The translations under genes and the position numbers were made by a program. Of a stretch of 64,000 nucleotides of DNA, positions 24,114 to 33,434 are shown one piece after another. Within the stretch, counting starts at the first letter, position 1. Each line of letters opens with the position of its first letter. The DNA comes from Pseudomonadota bacterium (GTDB taxonomy: Bacteria; Pseudomonadota; Alphaproteobacteria; UBA828): NCBI GenBank assembly GCA_027624955.1, contig JAQBTG010000010.1:1-64000 (forward strand), in the 5' to 3' direction. Below the pieces are notes generated by a model. It made no database searches. It saw only the letters and a program-made list of their open reading frames with translations, and was not told where the DNA came from.

Positions 24114-24773
24114 TTATTCTGCCGCCGCCTTATTCGCTTCCTCCCTCACTTTTTCGATGCACTCTGCCGCCGTCATGACATGCGCAGTGGAGAATGCCAG
24201 CGCTATCAAGGTGGAACGATGAAGTTCGTCGGCGGAGAGGGCGCCGTAGCCGAGGTCGGGGTAGGCGAGGGTGGCAGTGCAATCTGAAATGAAGGCGACG
24301 CGGTAGTCGCGGAACATCGCGTCGCGCGCCGTGGCGTGGCAGCAATTCTCTGTGGTGACGCCGGTCACGATTACCGTGTCGGTGCCGAGGCCGCGTAGGA
24401 TCATGTCGAGATCGGTGCCGAAAAACGCGCTATAGCGGTGCTTCTTGATGATCACTTCGCCGGGCTCGGGCGCGATGTCAGCGTAGACCTCAATGCCGTC
24501 AGAGCCATCCACCAGCCCTCGGCCTTCGGCAATGGCCGGATATATATCGGCGAAGCGTCCGGCGTCTGTGCCATCCGGCCGATGCGCGTGGGTAGTGTAG
24601 ATGACGCTGATCCCGGTGCCCCGGCAAAAGCCGATCAGCTCTTTCAGCTTGGGCAGCATCTCGCGGCCGGCTGGCACTTCGAAGGCGGCGCCGGGTTTGA
24701 CGAAATCATTCTCCATATCGACGATGATTAAAACCGTCCGCGCCGGATCCATGCGCTCTATCTGTTGCGGCAT
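24114..24773 (-). CDS. Isochorismatase-family cysteine hydrolase (second copy)
   Basis: The 219-residue enzyme has Asp19 in LIIVDMENDF, Lys111 in IKKHRYSAF and Cys144 in TTENCCHATARDA, the triad of this family. It belongs to the longer branch that includes N-carbamoylsarcosine amidase, maleamate hydrolase and biuret hydrolase, and differs from the shorter protein at 15482-16081. It is convergent with the MFS gene and closes the accessory catabolic region. The promoter should lie in the divergent 297 bases before mltB. The substrate is probably a carbamoyl or amide compound. Confidence 0.9.
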   Translation of the reverse strand: MPQQIERMDPARTVLIIVDMENDFVKPGAAFEVPAGREMLPKLKELIGFCRGTGISVIYTTHAHRPDGTDAGRFADIYPAIAEGRGLVDGSDGIEVYADIAPEPGEVIIKKHRYSAFFGTDLDMILRGLGTDTVIVTGVTTENCCHATARDAMFRDYRVAFISDCTATLAYPDLGYGALSADELHRSTLIALAFSTAHVMTAAECIEKVREEANKAAAE

Positions 24774-25070
24774 AATGTTGTTCCTTCCCTATCCCTGTCA
24801 CACTCTCTCCAGCAAGCCTACGCCCTAATATCCTTTTGGAATATGCCTAATCTGCGGCGGCACAACGCTCGAGTTCATAGGCGGCGGCTGGACAGTTTCA
24901 CGCGGTCTCACCATATTTCTTGATCAATTTTGCTCGAATAACTTTCATAGTCGCCGCGGTTTAGGGGAAATTCACTTTCAAACCCGCGTGAGTTGCGGCG
25001 GCGAACTGTTGCTGTTCTCGTCTGACTGTGGCATAGGGCGACCTTTCTTGGCATTTGTGTGGAGTCGAAT
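24774..25070. other. Divergent intergenic region, nothing further seen
   Basis: The 297 bases between the hydrolase and the murein transglycosylase must hold both promoters. I see no structured RNA, short gene or convincing hexamer pair; a 204-codon minus-strand frame that crosses it is a shadow of the transglycosylase gene. Confidence 0.5.
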
Positions 25071-26075
25071 ATGTGGCGTTTGCGAATATTATTGTTTGCT
25101 CTGCTGACGCTCGCGCTTCTGCCGATGTCCGGCCCATTCGGCAGCCCGACCGCTCGCGCAGAAGGCGACGCACCGGATTTTGCGGTTTGGCTTGAAGAAC
25201 TGCGAATTGAGGCGCTGGGGCAGGGGATTTCTGCCGTAATCCTCGATGCCGCCTTGGCCGACGTGAAACCGATCCCACGGGTGATCGAACTCGACCGTTC
25301 GCAGCCCGAAGGCACGCTTACTTTCGAACAGTATATGGACCGTGTGGTGCCCAACTCACGCGTGGCGAAGGGGCGCGAGAGGCTCAGAGAAAATGCCGCG
25401 GCGCTTGAGGCGGTGCGGAAGGTGTATGGCGTGCAGCCGCGATTTATTGTGGCGCTCTGGGGTATCGAGACCAATTTCGGCCAGCATACCGGCGGCTTTT
25501 CCGTTATCGCCTCGCTCGCCACGCTCGCCTTTGATGGCAGGCGCAGCGCCTATTTCCGCGCCGAGCTGCTGGACGCGCTCAGAATATTGGAAGAAGGCCA
25601 TATCGCACCCGAGGCGATGACCGGCAGTTGGGCCGGCGCGATGGGGCAAAGTCAGTTCATGCCATCGAGCTTTGTCCGCTTTGCCATCGATTTCGACGGT
25701 GACGGCAGGCGCGATATCTGGACCACCAAATTGGATGTCTTTGGCTCGGCGGCGAATTATCTTTCCAAGTCCGGTTGGAAGGGCGACCAGACATGGGGGC
25801 GCAAGATACAGCTTCCCGCTAATTTCGACGCTGCGCTCGCCAGCTTAAAAATTTCCAAATCGCTGGCCGAGTGGCAGACGCTTGGCGTGCGCCGGGCCAA
25901 CGGTCAAAACCTTCCCATCGTGGCCGGTATGATGGGCTCCATTGTTTTCCCCGGTAGCGATAGCGGGCCAGCCTTTCTCGTCTATGACAACTTCAAAACG
26001 ACACTCAAATGGAACCGCTCGACCTATTTCGCCATGGCCGTCGGGCATCTTGCCGATCGCATTGCAGGCCAGTAA
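25071..26075 (+). CDS. mltB: Membrane/periplasmic lytic murein transglycosylase, MltB type
   Basis: The ATG at 25071 has GGAG seven bases upstream and opens a 334-residue protein with a signal peptide (MWRLRILLFALLTLALLPMS, cleavage after ARA at 30). There is no lipobox, so it is probably a soluble periplasmic form. The SLT_2 (GH103) domain carries the catalytic Glu133 in LWGIETNFGQ, plus SWAGAMGQSQFMPSSF. It cleaves peptidoglycan glycan strands, leaving 1,6-anhydro ends. It leads a plus-strand run (mltB-rlpA-dacC) of cell-wall genes commonly adjacent in alphaproteobacteria. Confidence 0.93.
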   Translation: MWRLRILLFALLTLALLPMSGPFGSPTARAEGDAPDFAVWLEELRIEALGQGISAVILDAALADVKPIPRVIELDRSQPEGTLTFEQYMDRVVPNSRVAKGRERLRENAAALEAVRKVYGVQPRFIVALWGIETNFGQHTGGFSVIASLATLAFDGRRSAYFRAELLDALRILEEGHIAPEAMTGSWAGAMGQSQFMPSSFVRFAIDFDGDGRRDIWTTKLDVFGSAANYLSKSGWKGDQTWGRKIQLPANFDAALASLKISKSLAEWQTLGVRRANGQNLPIVAGMMGSIVFPGSDSGPAFLVYDNFKTTLKWNRSTYFAMAVGHLADRIAGQ

Positions 26076-26118
26076 CATATCAAGGGATAGTGTTGTCAAA
26101 AGCTGAGACCACCAGATC

Positions 26119-27075
26119 ATGAGAATTTTGCGGACCATCGCTGCTTTGTCCGCCTTGTCCGTGGGCGCCGCACTGCTGTCCGCCTGCGACGAAACCTCGC
26201 TCATTTTCCATTCCGCCAAGAAACTCAACCGAGCAATTGAAGGCGAGCCTACGGCCGAACCACCGCCGAGCCTGCCCGTTCCGGCCGGCTATAAGCTCGG
26301 CAATGCCTATTTGGTGGAAGGCGTGCGCTATTTTCCGCATTTCGACCCAAGCTATAATGAGACCGGGATCGCTTCCTGGTACGGCGAGCCATTTCATGGT
26401 CGTAATACTGCCAACGGCGAGCGCTATGACATGAACGAGCTGACCGCCGCGCACAAGACCATGCCCATGCCAAGCACCGCGCGTGTGACCAATCTGGAAA
26501 ACGGCCGCACCCTGATGCTGCGCGTGAATGACCGCGGACCGTTCGTCCCCGGGCGCATCATCGATATTTCGCGGCGTGGCGCCCAGCTCCTCGGATTTCA
26601 CAAAAATGGCACAGCAAAAGTACGGGTCGAGTTTCTTGAATTTGCGCCATTGACCGTCATCGCCGACCGCGAGCAGCCGAAACGGCGCTTGGACACGGAG
26701 GAAGTGGTCGCAATGGAAAGCGAGCCCACCGTCGAACGCCCGGCAATCTCGAGCCAGTATCTGGACGCCCCCGAGAGCGAATTGGGCAGCAGCGGCAATG
26801 ATGAATTATCCTCCACTTTGGGGCCGGAAAACGGCACCACGCTCACCGGCACGTTCGTTCAGATTGGCGCCTTTGCGGAGCGCGCCAATGCCGTCACCCT
26901 CGCGCGACAGCTGAGCGGGCTCTCGCGCAGCGTTATTTCCGCGGCCAATATCAACGGCCGCACTCTGTTCCGAGTGCGAATGGGGCCGATCGCCGACCTC
27001 GAACAGGCGGACAGCCTCCTGGCAAAAGTCATCGGGGCCGGACATAGCGATGCCCGCCTTATCGTGGCCCAATAA
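26119..27075 (+). CDS. rlpA: Septal-ring lipoprotein RlpA with SPOR domain
   Basis: The 318-residue protein begins with a lipoprotein signal (L-S-A-C, Cys23 acylated). A double-psi beta-barrel domain (about 82-178) includes ETGIASWYGEPFHGRNTANG, the TAAHKTMP histidine segment and VNDRGPFVPGRIIDISRRGA. A carboxy-terminal SPOR domain (about 240-318: GTFVQIGAFAERANAVTLA) binds denuded peptidoglycan at the division site. RlpA is a lytic transglycosylase in Pseudomonas. The proline-rich linker after the lipobox spans the periplasm. It lies between mltB and dacC. Confidence 0.94.
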   Translation: MRILRTIAALSALSVGAALLSACDETSLIFHSAKKLNRAIEGEPTAEPPPSLPVPAGYKLGNAYLVEGVRYFPHFDPSYNETGIASWYGEPFHGRNTANGERYDMNELTAAHKTMPMPSTARVTNLENGRTLMLRVNDRGPFVPGRIIDISRRGAQLLGFHKNGTAKVRVEFLEFAPLTVIADREQPKRRLDTEEVVAMESEPTVERPAISSQYLDAPESELGSSGNDELSSTLGPENGTTLTGTFVQIGAFAERANAVTLARQLSGLSRSVISAANINGRTLFRVRMGPIADLEQADSLLAKVIGAGHSDARLIVAQ

Positions 27076-27171
27076 CTTTCTTACGCCGTGGCATGCTCAG
27101 GAGAAGGCGGCTAAGCTCCACTTTGCGCCCCCGCACGCATCCGCAAAGACCAAGCGAGAGACTTAAATAAC

Positions 27172-28368
27172 ATGTTCCATATATTAAAATGGTTGCGGCC
27201 GCCGGCAGGACAGCGTGCGAAAAGGATAATGCGATTCAGTGCCGCGAGCCTGATTTCCTTTATCCTGCTTGCTGGCGCACCGAGCGACGGCACAGCCGCG
27301 TTTGAGACTAGCGCCGCACAAATGATTCTCGTTGATGACACCACCGGGGCGGTGATGCTTGAGAAGAATTCAGACCAGCCCATGTTTCCGGCCTCGATGA
27401 GCAAACTGATGACCCTTTACGTCGTTTTCGAAGCATTGACGGAAGGGAGCCTGTCGCTCGACGCCCCGTTGAGGGTGAGCGAAAAAGCCTGGCGTATGGG
27501 CGGGTCTAAGATGTTCGTTGAGCTGAACAGCCGAATCTCGGTGGACGATTTACTGCGCGGCGTCATCGTGCAGTCCGGCAACGACGCTTGTATTGTGCTC
27601 GCCGAGGGCATTGCCGGATCGGAAGCGCAATTTGTCGATCTCATGAATGCGACAGCAAAAAAGCTTGGCCTCAACAACAGCCACTTCATGAATGTTACCG
27701 GATGGCCGGACCCGCAACATGTCACCACGGCGCGCGACCTAGCCATATTGGCACACAGCATTATTCGAAATTTTCCGCAGTTTTATTCCATATTTCAAGA
27801 GAAAAACTTTACCTATAACGGCATTAAGCAAGGCAACCGCAACCCTCTGCTTTATACCTATGCGGGCGCCGACGGCCTCAAGACCGGCCACACGGAGGCC
27901 TCGGGCTATGGTCTAACGGCGTCGGCAAGCCGGGGCGGCAGACGCATTATTGCGGTGGCGAATGGCATGAGTAACGTGAACGAACGAGCCCATGAGGTCG
28001 AACGCATTCTCGATCACGGCTTCACTGAATATTCCAACTACACCTTGTTCAAGGCCGGCGACATTGTCGAACAGGTCGAAGTGTGGCTGGGAGACAAAGT
28101 GAATGTGCCCTTGATAATTAATCATGACCTGACCGTGACCCTGTCGCGCAGCCAACGGCACGAATTAAAGGTTAAGGTGCTGGCGCCCGGGCCGGTACCC
28201 GCGCCGGTGAAAATGGGCACAGAGATCGCCAAACTGGTGGTCACCGCTGGCGACAGAAAACCCATCGAACTTCCGCTCGTGGCGGGAACTGAAATCGGCC
28301 GCCTGTCCGCCTTCGGGCGGATCGGCGCCGCGTTCAATCATCTGCTTTGGGGCGAGCAAACACGTTGA
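27172..28368 (+). CDS. dacC: D-alanyl-D-alanine carboxypeptidase (PBP5/6 type)
   Basis: The 398-residue penicillin-binding protein has S-M-S-K at 75-78, S-G-N at 135-137 and K-T-G at 237-239, the three catalytic motifs, and a PBP5_C beta domain ending in an amphipathic segment (RIGAAFNHLLWG) for membrane attachment. It trims the terminal D-alanine from peptidoglycan stem peptides in the periplasm. Two starts are possible: 27172, or 27229 (MRFSAASLISFILLAG), which gives a more usual signal peptide but has AAGGA very close to the ATG. Confidence 0.93.
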   Translation: MFHILKWLRPPAGQRAKRIMRFSAASLISFILLAGAPSDGTAAFETSAAQMILVDDTTGAVMLEKNSDQPMFPASMSKLMTLYVVFEALTEGSLSLDAPLRVSEKAWRMGGSKMFVELNSRISVDDLLRGVIVQSGNDACIVLAEGIAGSEAQFVDLMNATAKKLGLNNSHFMNVTGWPDPQHVTTARDLAILAHSIIRNFPQFYSIFQEKNFTYNGIKQGNRNPLLYTYAGADGLKTGHTEASGYGLTASASRGGRRIIAVANGMSNVNERAHEVERILDHGFTEYSNYTLFKAGDIVEQVEVWLGDKVNVPLIINHDLTVTLSRSQRHELKVKVLAPGPVPAPVKMGTEIAKLVVTAGDRKPIELPLVAGTEIGRLSAFGRIGAAFNHLLWGEQTR

Positions 28369-28377
28369 GCGGCGGAT

Positions 28378-29016
28378 ATGGCGCGCGGCCAATTCATTAG
28401 CTTTGAAGGCGGGGAGGGCGCCGGGAAGTCCACCCAAGCGCAGCTTCTTTGCCGGCGTCTGGAAATTTTCGGCATTGAGACGCTAGCGACGCGCGAGCCC
28501 GGCGGCTCCCCCGGTGCTGAGGAAATTCGTGCCCTGCTTGTTTCTGGTCAGGTCGAGCGCTGGGACCCGCTCACGGAAGCACTGCTGCACAATGCCGCGC
28601 GACATGATCATGTTCAGCGCACCATCTTGCCGGCGCTCGAGCGCGGCATTTGGGTAATCACCGACCGCTTTCTGGATTCGACCCTGGCTTATCAGGGCTA
28701 CGGCCAAGGCGTCGACCTCGACAAGCTAAACCACTTAGGGGAGCTGGCTGCCGGCGCCGCGATGCCGGATCTCACGCTAATTCTTGATCTGCCAGTCGTC
28801 GATGGGTTCGCGCGAACCGAACGCCGCGCTGCTGGCGTCAGCCGCTATGAACAGATGGACCGCGCCATGCACGAGCGGCTGCGCTGCGGATTTCTTAGCA
28901 TTGCCGAAGCCCAGTCCGCGCGCTGCCGAGTGATAGATGGCGCGCTCGACACCGACAGCGTCCATCAAGCCGTCTGGCAATCAGTGCAAGAGCGCTTCAA
29001 AATTGAAGCATCATAG
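28378..29016 (+). CDS. tmk: Thymidylate kinase
   Basis: The 212-residue enzyme carries the P-loop GGEGAGKST at 11-19, the DR motif in VITDRFLDSTLAYQGYGQG and the TREPGGSPGAEEIR segment typical of bacterial dTMP kinases. It phosphorylates dTMP to dTDP for DNA synthesis. It begins nine bases after dacC and is followed five bases later by holB, a widespread bacterial pairing of tmk with holB, so the genes probably share a transcript. Confidence 0.96.
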   Translation: MARGQFISFEGGEGAGKSTQAQLLCRRLEIFGIETLATREPGGSPGAEEIRALLVSGQVERWDPLTEALLHNAARHDHVQRTILPALERGIWVITDRFLDSTLAYQGYGQGVDLDKLNHLGELAAGAAMPDLTLILDLPVVDGFARTERRAAGVSRYEQMDRAMHERLRCGFLSIAEAQSARCRVIDGALDTDSVHQAVWQSVQERFKIEAS

Positions 29017-29021
29017 GTTGA

Positions 29022-30125
29022 TTGAACAACTTGGCTGACGATTTAAACGCCATATCGCCGCCCGCGCCGTTCCCACCGCGTGATAATTCTGTTCTTTGCG
29101 GCCACCAACATGCGGTCAAAACGCTGTTCGAGGCGTGGCGCGCAGGCAAGTTGCAGCATGCTTGGCTTCTTTCTGGTCCACGCGGCATCGGCAAGGCGAC
29201 GCTTGCCTATCAGTTCGCCCGATTTGTGCTCGCCGGCGGTCCACAGGGAAGCGGCGAGAGTGGGCCGCTTTTTATCGCACCGGACCACCCGATTTTCCGC
29301 CGCGTCGCGTCTGGCGGCCATACCGATTTCATGACCATCGAGCGAAGTACAAATGAAAAAACCGGCAAAAAGCGCTCAGAAATCGTGGTCGACGATGTCA
29401 GACGGGTCGGCCGCCTGGTTTCTCTCACGCCAGGGGAAGGTCTGTGGCGCGTGGTTATCGTCGACGGTGCCGAAGACATGAATCGGAACGCCGCCAACGC
29501 GATCCTCAAATACCTTGAGGAACCTCCGCCACAGACTCTGTTTCTGCTCGTTAGCCACGCGCCGGCACGCTTATTACCGACCGTCCGCTCGCGCTGCCGT
29601 TCGCTGACCATGCGCCCGCTCACCGATGCCATGGTGAGCGATCTCATCGCCATGCAAATCGCGCCTGGACTGGGCGCGCAGGAGCGAGAAATATTGACGT
29701 CGATTTCGGAGGGCAGCCCGGGCCGCGCTCTGGCGCTGGCGGAGCAAGGTGGGGTGGAACTCTACGAGAAACTGATCGGCATCCTCAGCGGTTTGCCTGA
29801 TCTCGATATCCGCGCTGTTCATAGTCTCGGCGATAGGGTCGCACGCAACGACGGTGCCGAAGCCTTTCATACAGTTTCCGGTTTGCTTGTCTGGTGGCTC
29901 AATCACCTGATCTGCGATGGCGCGAAATCAACTCAGCGGCGCGGCATTTCGGAGCGCGAGGACGCGCTGCGCCGGCGCCTATTGGCTAAGGGCGACCTTG
30001 AACATTGGGCTGCGGTATGGGAAAAACTGAGCCGATTGTTTGCCCGCGCCGAAGCCGTCAATCTCGATCGAAAGCACGTGATATTGAACGCTTTCACCGC
30101 ATTGCAGCAGGCGGCAGGGGATTGA
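29022..30125 (+). CDS. holB: DNA polymerase III subunit delta'
   Basis: The 367-residue clamp-loader subunit begins with a TTG codon (MNNLADDLNAISPPAP) five bases after tmk, with AGG upstream; a second TTG at 29031 is possible. It has an AAA+ fold with SGPRGIGKAT near 51-60 and LKYLEEPPPQTLFLLVSHAPARLLPTVRSRC, the sensor-1/SRC-type segment typical of delta'. A long insertion before the SRC part is common in alphaproteobacteria. It helps load the sliding clamp. Confidence 0.93.
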   Translation: MNNLADDLNAISPPAPFPPRDNSVLCGHQHAVKTLFEAWRAGKLQHAWLLSGPRGIGKATLAYQFARFVLAGGPQGSGESGPLFIAPDHPIFRRVASGGHTDFMTIERSTNEKTGKKRSEIVVDDVRRVGRLVSLTPGEGLWRVVIVDGAEDMNRNAANAILKYLEEPPPQTLFLLVSHAPARLLPTVRSRCRSLTMRPLTDAMVSDLIAMQIAPGLGAQEREILTSISEGSPGRALALAEQGGVELYEKLIGILSGLPDLDIRAVHSLGDRVARNDGAEAFHTVSGLLVWWLNHLICDGAKSTQRRGISEREDALRRRLLAKGDLEHWAAVWEKLSRLFARAEAVNLDRKHVILNAFTALQQAAGD

Positions 30126-30150
30126 CCTAAGCCCGAGGAGCGCGCGCATC

Positions 30151-31728
30151 ATGCGGAAAACCGCATATTACATCACCACGCCGATCTACTATGTGAATGA
30201 TTCGCCGCATATCGGCCACGCTTACACGTCGCTCGCTTGTGATGTCGTTGCGCGCTTTATGCGCCTCGATGGCCGTGACGTATTCTTTCTCACCGGCACC
30301 GACGAGCATGGCCAAAAGGTGGAAAAATCGGCTGCGGCGGCAGGACGGCAGCCGAAGGAGTTTGTCGATGAGGTGTCCGGACGCTTCCGCGAGCTCACCA
30401 AATTGATGAACTTCTCCAATGATGATTTCATTCGCACCACGGAACCGCGCCATATCCGCTCTTGCCAGGAATTATGGCGCCGTATCGCCGGCAACAAATC
30501 TCCTTTGGGCCGGGACAACATCTATCTGGATACCTATGGCGGCTGGTATTCGGTGCGCGACGAGGCATTCTACGCGGAATCGGAGCTGGTCAAGAGCGCC
30601 GACGGTGGACAGCTGGCGCCGAGCGGCGCGCCAGTAGAGTGGGTTGAGGAACCGAGCTATTTTTTCCGACTCAGCGATTGGCGCGATCGATTGCTGGAAT
30701 ATTACGGCGCGGCGGGGAGCAATACCGTCTCGCCGGAAACACGGCGCAACGAAGTGATCAGTTTCGTCGAAGGCGAACTATTCGACCTTTCGATTTCACG
30801 CACAAGCTTCAGCTGGGGCGTGCCGGTGCCGGGTGATGATGCGCATATCATGTATGTCTGGCTCGACGCCCTCACCAATTACATCACCGCCACCGGATTT
30901 CCAGACGAAGACAGCGAAAAGTATAAGACATTTTGGCCGGCCGATTTGCATATGGTCGGAAAAGACATCCTGCGCTTCCACACAGTTTATTGGCCGGCAT
31001 TTCTCATGGCCGCCGGGCTCGAGCCACCAAAGCGGGTTTTCGCCCATGGCTGGTGGACGAACGAAGGCCAAAAAATCTCAAAATCGCTCGGCAATGTAAT
31101 CGAGCCCTCTGACATCGTGACGCGCTACGGCCTCGACCAAGTACGCTACTTCCTGCTGCGTGAAGTACCGTTCGGCAATGATGGTGATTTTTCGCACCGC
31201 GCGATGGTCGGGCGGATCAATAGCGAGCTCGCCAACGATTTTGGCAATTTGGCCCAACGCGTGCTGTCGATGATCAACAAAAATTGTGAGGCGAAATTAC
31301 CGCAGCCGGGAGCATTGCGCGACGTAGATGATGCCTTACTCGCTGCGGCGCATAGCTTGATCGATACGGTCAGAACAGAGCTCGCCGAAAACCATTCGTT
31401 TCATGAGGCGCTGAGTGAAATCTGGGCGTTCGTACGCCTCGCCAACGGCTATGTCGCGGCACAGGAACCCTGGGCCCTCAAAAAAACCGACCCTGAGCGC
31501 ATGGCGACGGTGCTCTACGTCGCGGCGGAGGCGATCCGCCATCTGGCAATTTTGGCGCAACCTTTCATGCCGGACTCTTGCGCAAGAATGCTCGATCAAC
31601 TCGGCGTGCCCGTGGATGCGCGCGACTTTTCCCATCTCGGACCGACGGGCGCCGGCAAACCCGGCACCGAGCTGCCGCCGCCCAGCGCAATATTTCCGCG
31701 CTTTGTCGATGACGCGCCCGAAGATTGA
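30151..31728 (+). CDS. metG: Methionyl-tRNA synthetase
   Basis: The 525-residue class I synthetase has the HIGH-type sequence PHIGH at 19-23 and KISKS at 308-312. It belongs to the short bacterial type that lacks the carboxy-terminal tRNA-binding dimerisation domain, and the connective peptide shows no four-cysteine zinc knuckle. It charges tRNA-Met and initiator tRNA. It is 25 bases after holB and overlaps the tatD frame, consistent with cotranscription. Confidence 0.96.
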   Translation: MRKTAYYITTPIYYVNDSPHIGHAYTSLACDVVARFMRLDGRDVFFLTGTDEHGQKVEKSAAAAGRQPKEFVDEVSGRFRELTKLMNFSNDDFIRTTEPRHIRSCQELWRRIAGNKSPLGRDNIYLDTYGGWYSVRDEAFYAESELVKSADGGQLAPSGAPVEWVEEPSYFFRLSDWRDRLLEYYGAAGSNTVSPETRRNEVISFVEGELFDLSISRTSFSWGVPVPGDDAHIMYVWLDALTNYITATGFPDEDSEKYKTFWPADLHMVGKDILRFHTVYWPAFLMAAGLEPPKRVFAHGWWTNEGQKISKSLGNVIEPSDIVTRYGLDQVRYFLLREVPFGNDGDFSHRAMVGRINSELANDFGNLAQRVLSMINKNCEAKLPQPGALRDVDDALLAAAHSLIDTVRTELAENHSFHEALSEIWAFVRLANGYVAAQEPWALKKTDPERMATVLYVAAEAIRHLAILAQPFMPDSCARMLDQLGVPVDARDFSHLGPTGAGKPGTELPPPSAIFPRFVDDAPED

Positions 31729-31742
31729 ACGCCGGTACCGCT

Positions 31743-32540
31743 ATGCTTGTTGATAGCCATTGCCATCTAGATTTCGAGGATTTCGACGGGGATCGGGACG
31801 CAGTCCTGGCGCGCGCCGCGGAAGCTGGGATCGGTGCCCTGCAAACTATCTGCACCCGCTTGAGCCAATTTAGCCAGGTATTGGCGATCGCCGAGGCTTA
31901 TCCGAACATCTGGTGCTCGGTTGGGATCCATCCCCACCATGTTTCCGAGGAAGATGATTTTACGACAGCAGATCTACTCCACATTGTAGAATCACACGAG
32001 AAAGTCATCGGCATCGGCGAAACCGGCCTGGATTTCTTTTACGACACGAGTCCGCGCGAAGAGCAGATCGCTGCCTTTCGCAAGCATATCGATGCTTCCA
32101 GGGAGTGCGGGCTGCCTTTGATCGTGCATACCCGAAGCGCCGACAGTGAGACCTGCGAAATTCTTCGCGAAGAGGCGGGGAAGGGGGCGTTTCCGGGCGT
32201 CATCCATTGCTTCAGTGTCGGCCGTGAAGTGGCGGAAACGGCACTGGATCTCGGATTCTATATTTCCCTCTCCGGTATCGTGACGTTCAAAAACGCCGAA
32301 TCTTTGCGCGATATCGCCCGCGACATACCTCTCGAACGCCTCCTTGTGGAGACCGATTCACCCTATTTGGCGCCTGTACCGCATCGCGGCCGGCGCAACG
32401 AGCCCGCTTTTGTTCGCGATACCGCGCAATTTATCGCCAATTTGAAGGGTGTTGATTTCGCGGAAATTGTCGACCAAAGCAGCAAAAATTTCTTCGAGTT
32501 GTTTACTCGGGTCGATTCAAAACTATTTGATAATAAATGA
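31743..32540 (+). CDS. TatD-family metal-dependent hydrolase (DNase)
   Basis: The ATG at 31743 gives the usual start MLVDSHCHLDFEDF (265 residues); a TTG at 31725 inside metG is a weaker option. Metal ligands His6 and His8 (H-C-H), the Glu in IGETGLDFFYD, His residues in LIVHTRSAD and HCFSVG, and the Asp in LVETDSPYLAP fit the TatD family of 3'-5' exonucleases/deoxyribonucleases. The next gene starts within its stop codon (ATGA). The metG-tatD-MBL hydrolase order is a common conserved block. Confidence 0.94.
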   Translation: MLVDSHCHLDFEDFDGDRDAVLARAAEAGIGALQTICTRLSQFSQVLAIAEAYPNIWCSVGIHPHHVSEEDDFTTADLLHIVESHEKVIGIGETGLDFFYDTSPREEQIAAFRKHIDASRECGLPLIVHTRSADSETCEILREEAGKGAFPGVIHCFSVGREVAETALDLGFYISLSGIVTFKNAESLRDIARDIPLERLLVETDSPYLAPVPHRGRRNEPAFVRDTAQFIANLKGVDFAEIVDQSSKNFFELFTRVDSKLFDNK

Positions 32541-33301
32541 ATATAACGATTTTAGGTTGCGGCACTTCATCCGGTGTTCCGGCGCTGGGCTGTGACTGCG
32601 CCGTATGCCGATCGGACGATCCCAAAAACCAGCGCCGGCGCGTATCGATCGTGGTGGAACAAGGCGATACGCGGCTTCTGGTCGATACATCGCCGGACCT
32701 TCGTGCCCAATTGCTCGATACCGAAATTACGCATTTGGATGGCGTGCTTTACACCCATGCCCACGCCGATCATCTACATGGCCTCGACGACCTACGCTCG
32801 GTAAATTTCAACATGGACCGAGCGATCGACGTATGGGGCAGCAAAGCGACGCTGAACATGATTCAAGAGCGCTTCAGCTACGCATTTCAGCCGATCGGTA
32901 GCTGGTGGAGCCGCCCGAGCCTGAATGCACATGTGCTGCCGCACGGAAACACGATCAAGATCGGCGATATATCGATTTTGGCATTTGACCAAATTCATGG
33001 CCGCGCCGTTACGAGCGGTTTTAGATTCGGCGATGCCGCATATTCCACCGATGTGAAGGAATTCCCCGATTCCAGTTTCGAGGCGCTCAAAGGCATCAAA
33101 CTCTGGATCATCGATTGCGTTGGCTTTCAGGAACATCCGACCCACGCGCATCTTGATCTCACTCTCGATTGGATTGCGCGGGTGAATCCCGATAGGGCAG
33201 TTCTCACCCATATGTCGCATCAATTTGACTACGAGGACCTCCTGGCGCGACTACCAAATGGAGTGGAACCCGGATATGACGGTATGACACTGCAACTTTA
33301 A
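32537..33301 (+). CDS. Metallo-beta-lactamase-fold hydrolase, PhnP-like
   Basis: The 254-residue protein has the zinc-binding motif T-H-A-H-A-D-H with His74, His76, Asp78 and His79, followed by HGLDDLR. The start MNITILGCGTSSGVPALGCDCAVC has clustered cysteines typical of the PhnP/YcbV-like phosphodiesterase branch (COG1235). Members hydrolyse cyclic phosphodiesters or act on nucleotides. The gene overlaps tatD by four bases. Its exact substrate in this conserved metG-tatD context is unknown. Confidence 0.9.
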   Translation: MNITILGCGTSSGVPALGCDCAVCRSDDPKNQRRRVSIVVEQGDTRLLVDTSPDLRAQLLDTEITHLDGVLYTHAHADHLHGLDDLRSVNFNMDRAIDVWGSKATLNMIQERFSYAFQPIGSWWSRPSLNAHVLPHGNTIKIGDISILAFDQIHGRAVTSGFRFGDAAYSTDVKEFPDSSFEALKGIKLWIIDCVGFQEHPTHAHLDLTLDWIARVNPDRAVLTHMSHQFDYEDLLARLPNGVEPGYDGMTLQL

Positions 33302-33434
33302 GTCCGGAGCGAAATAGAAAATCATCGAAATTAATAAAGCTGCATAAAATCAACGACATAGTATGATTTTCAAATGTCTAACCAATACTATTAATTTTCC
33401 ATAATATATATTATGCGCACTTAGGAAATTCTAG

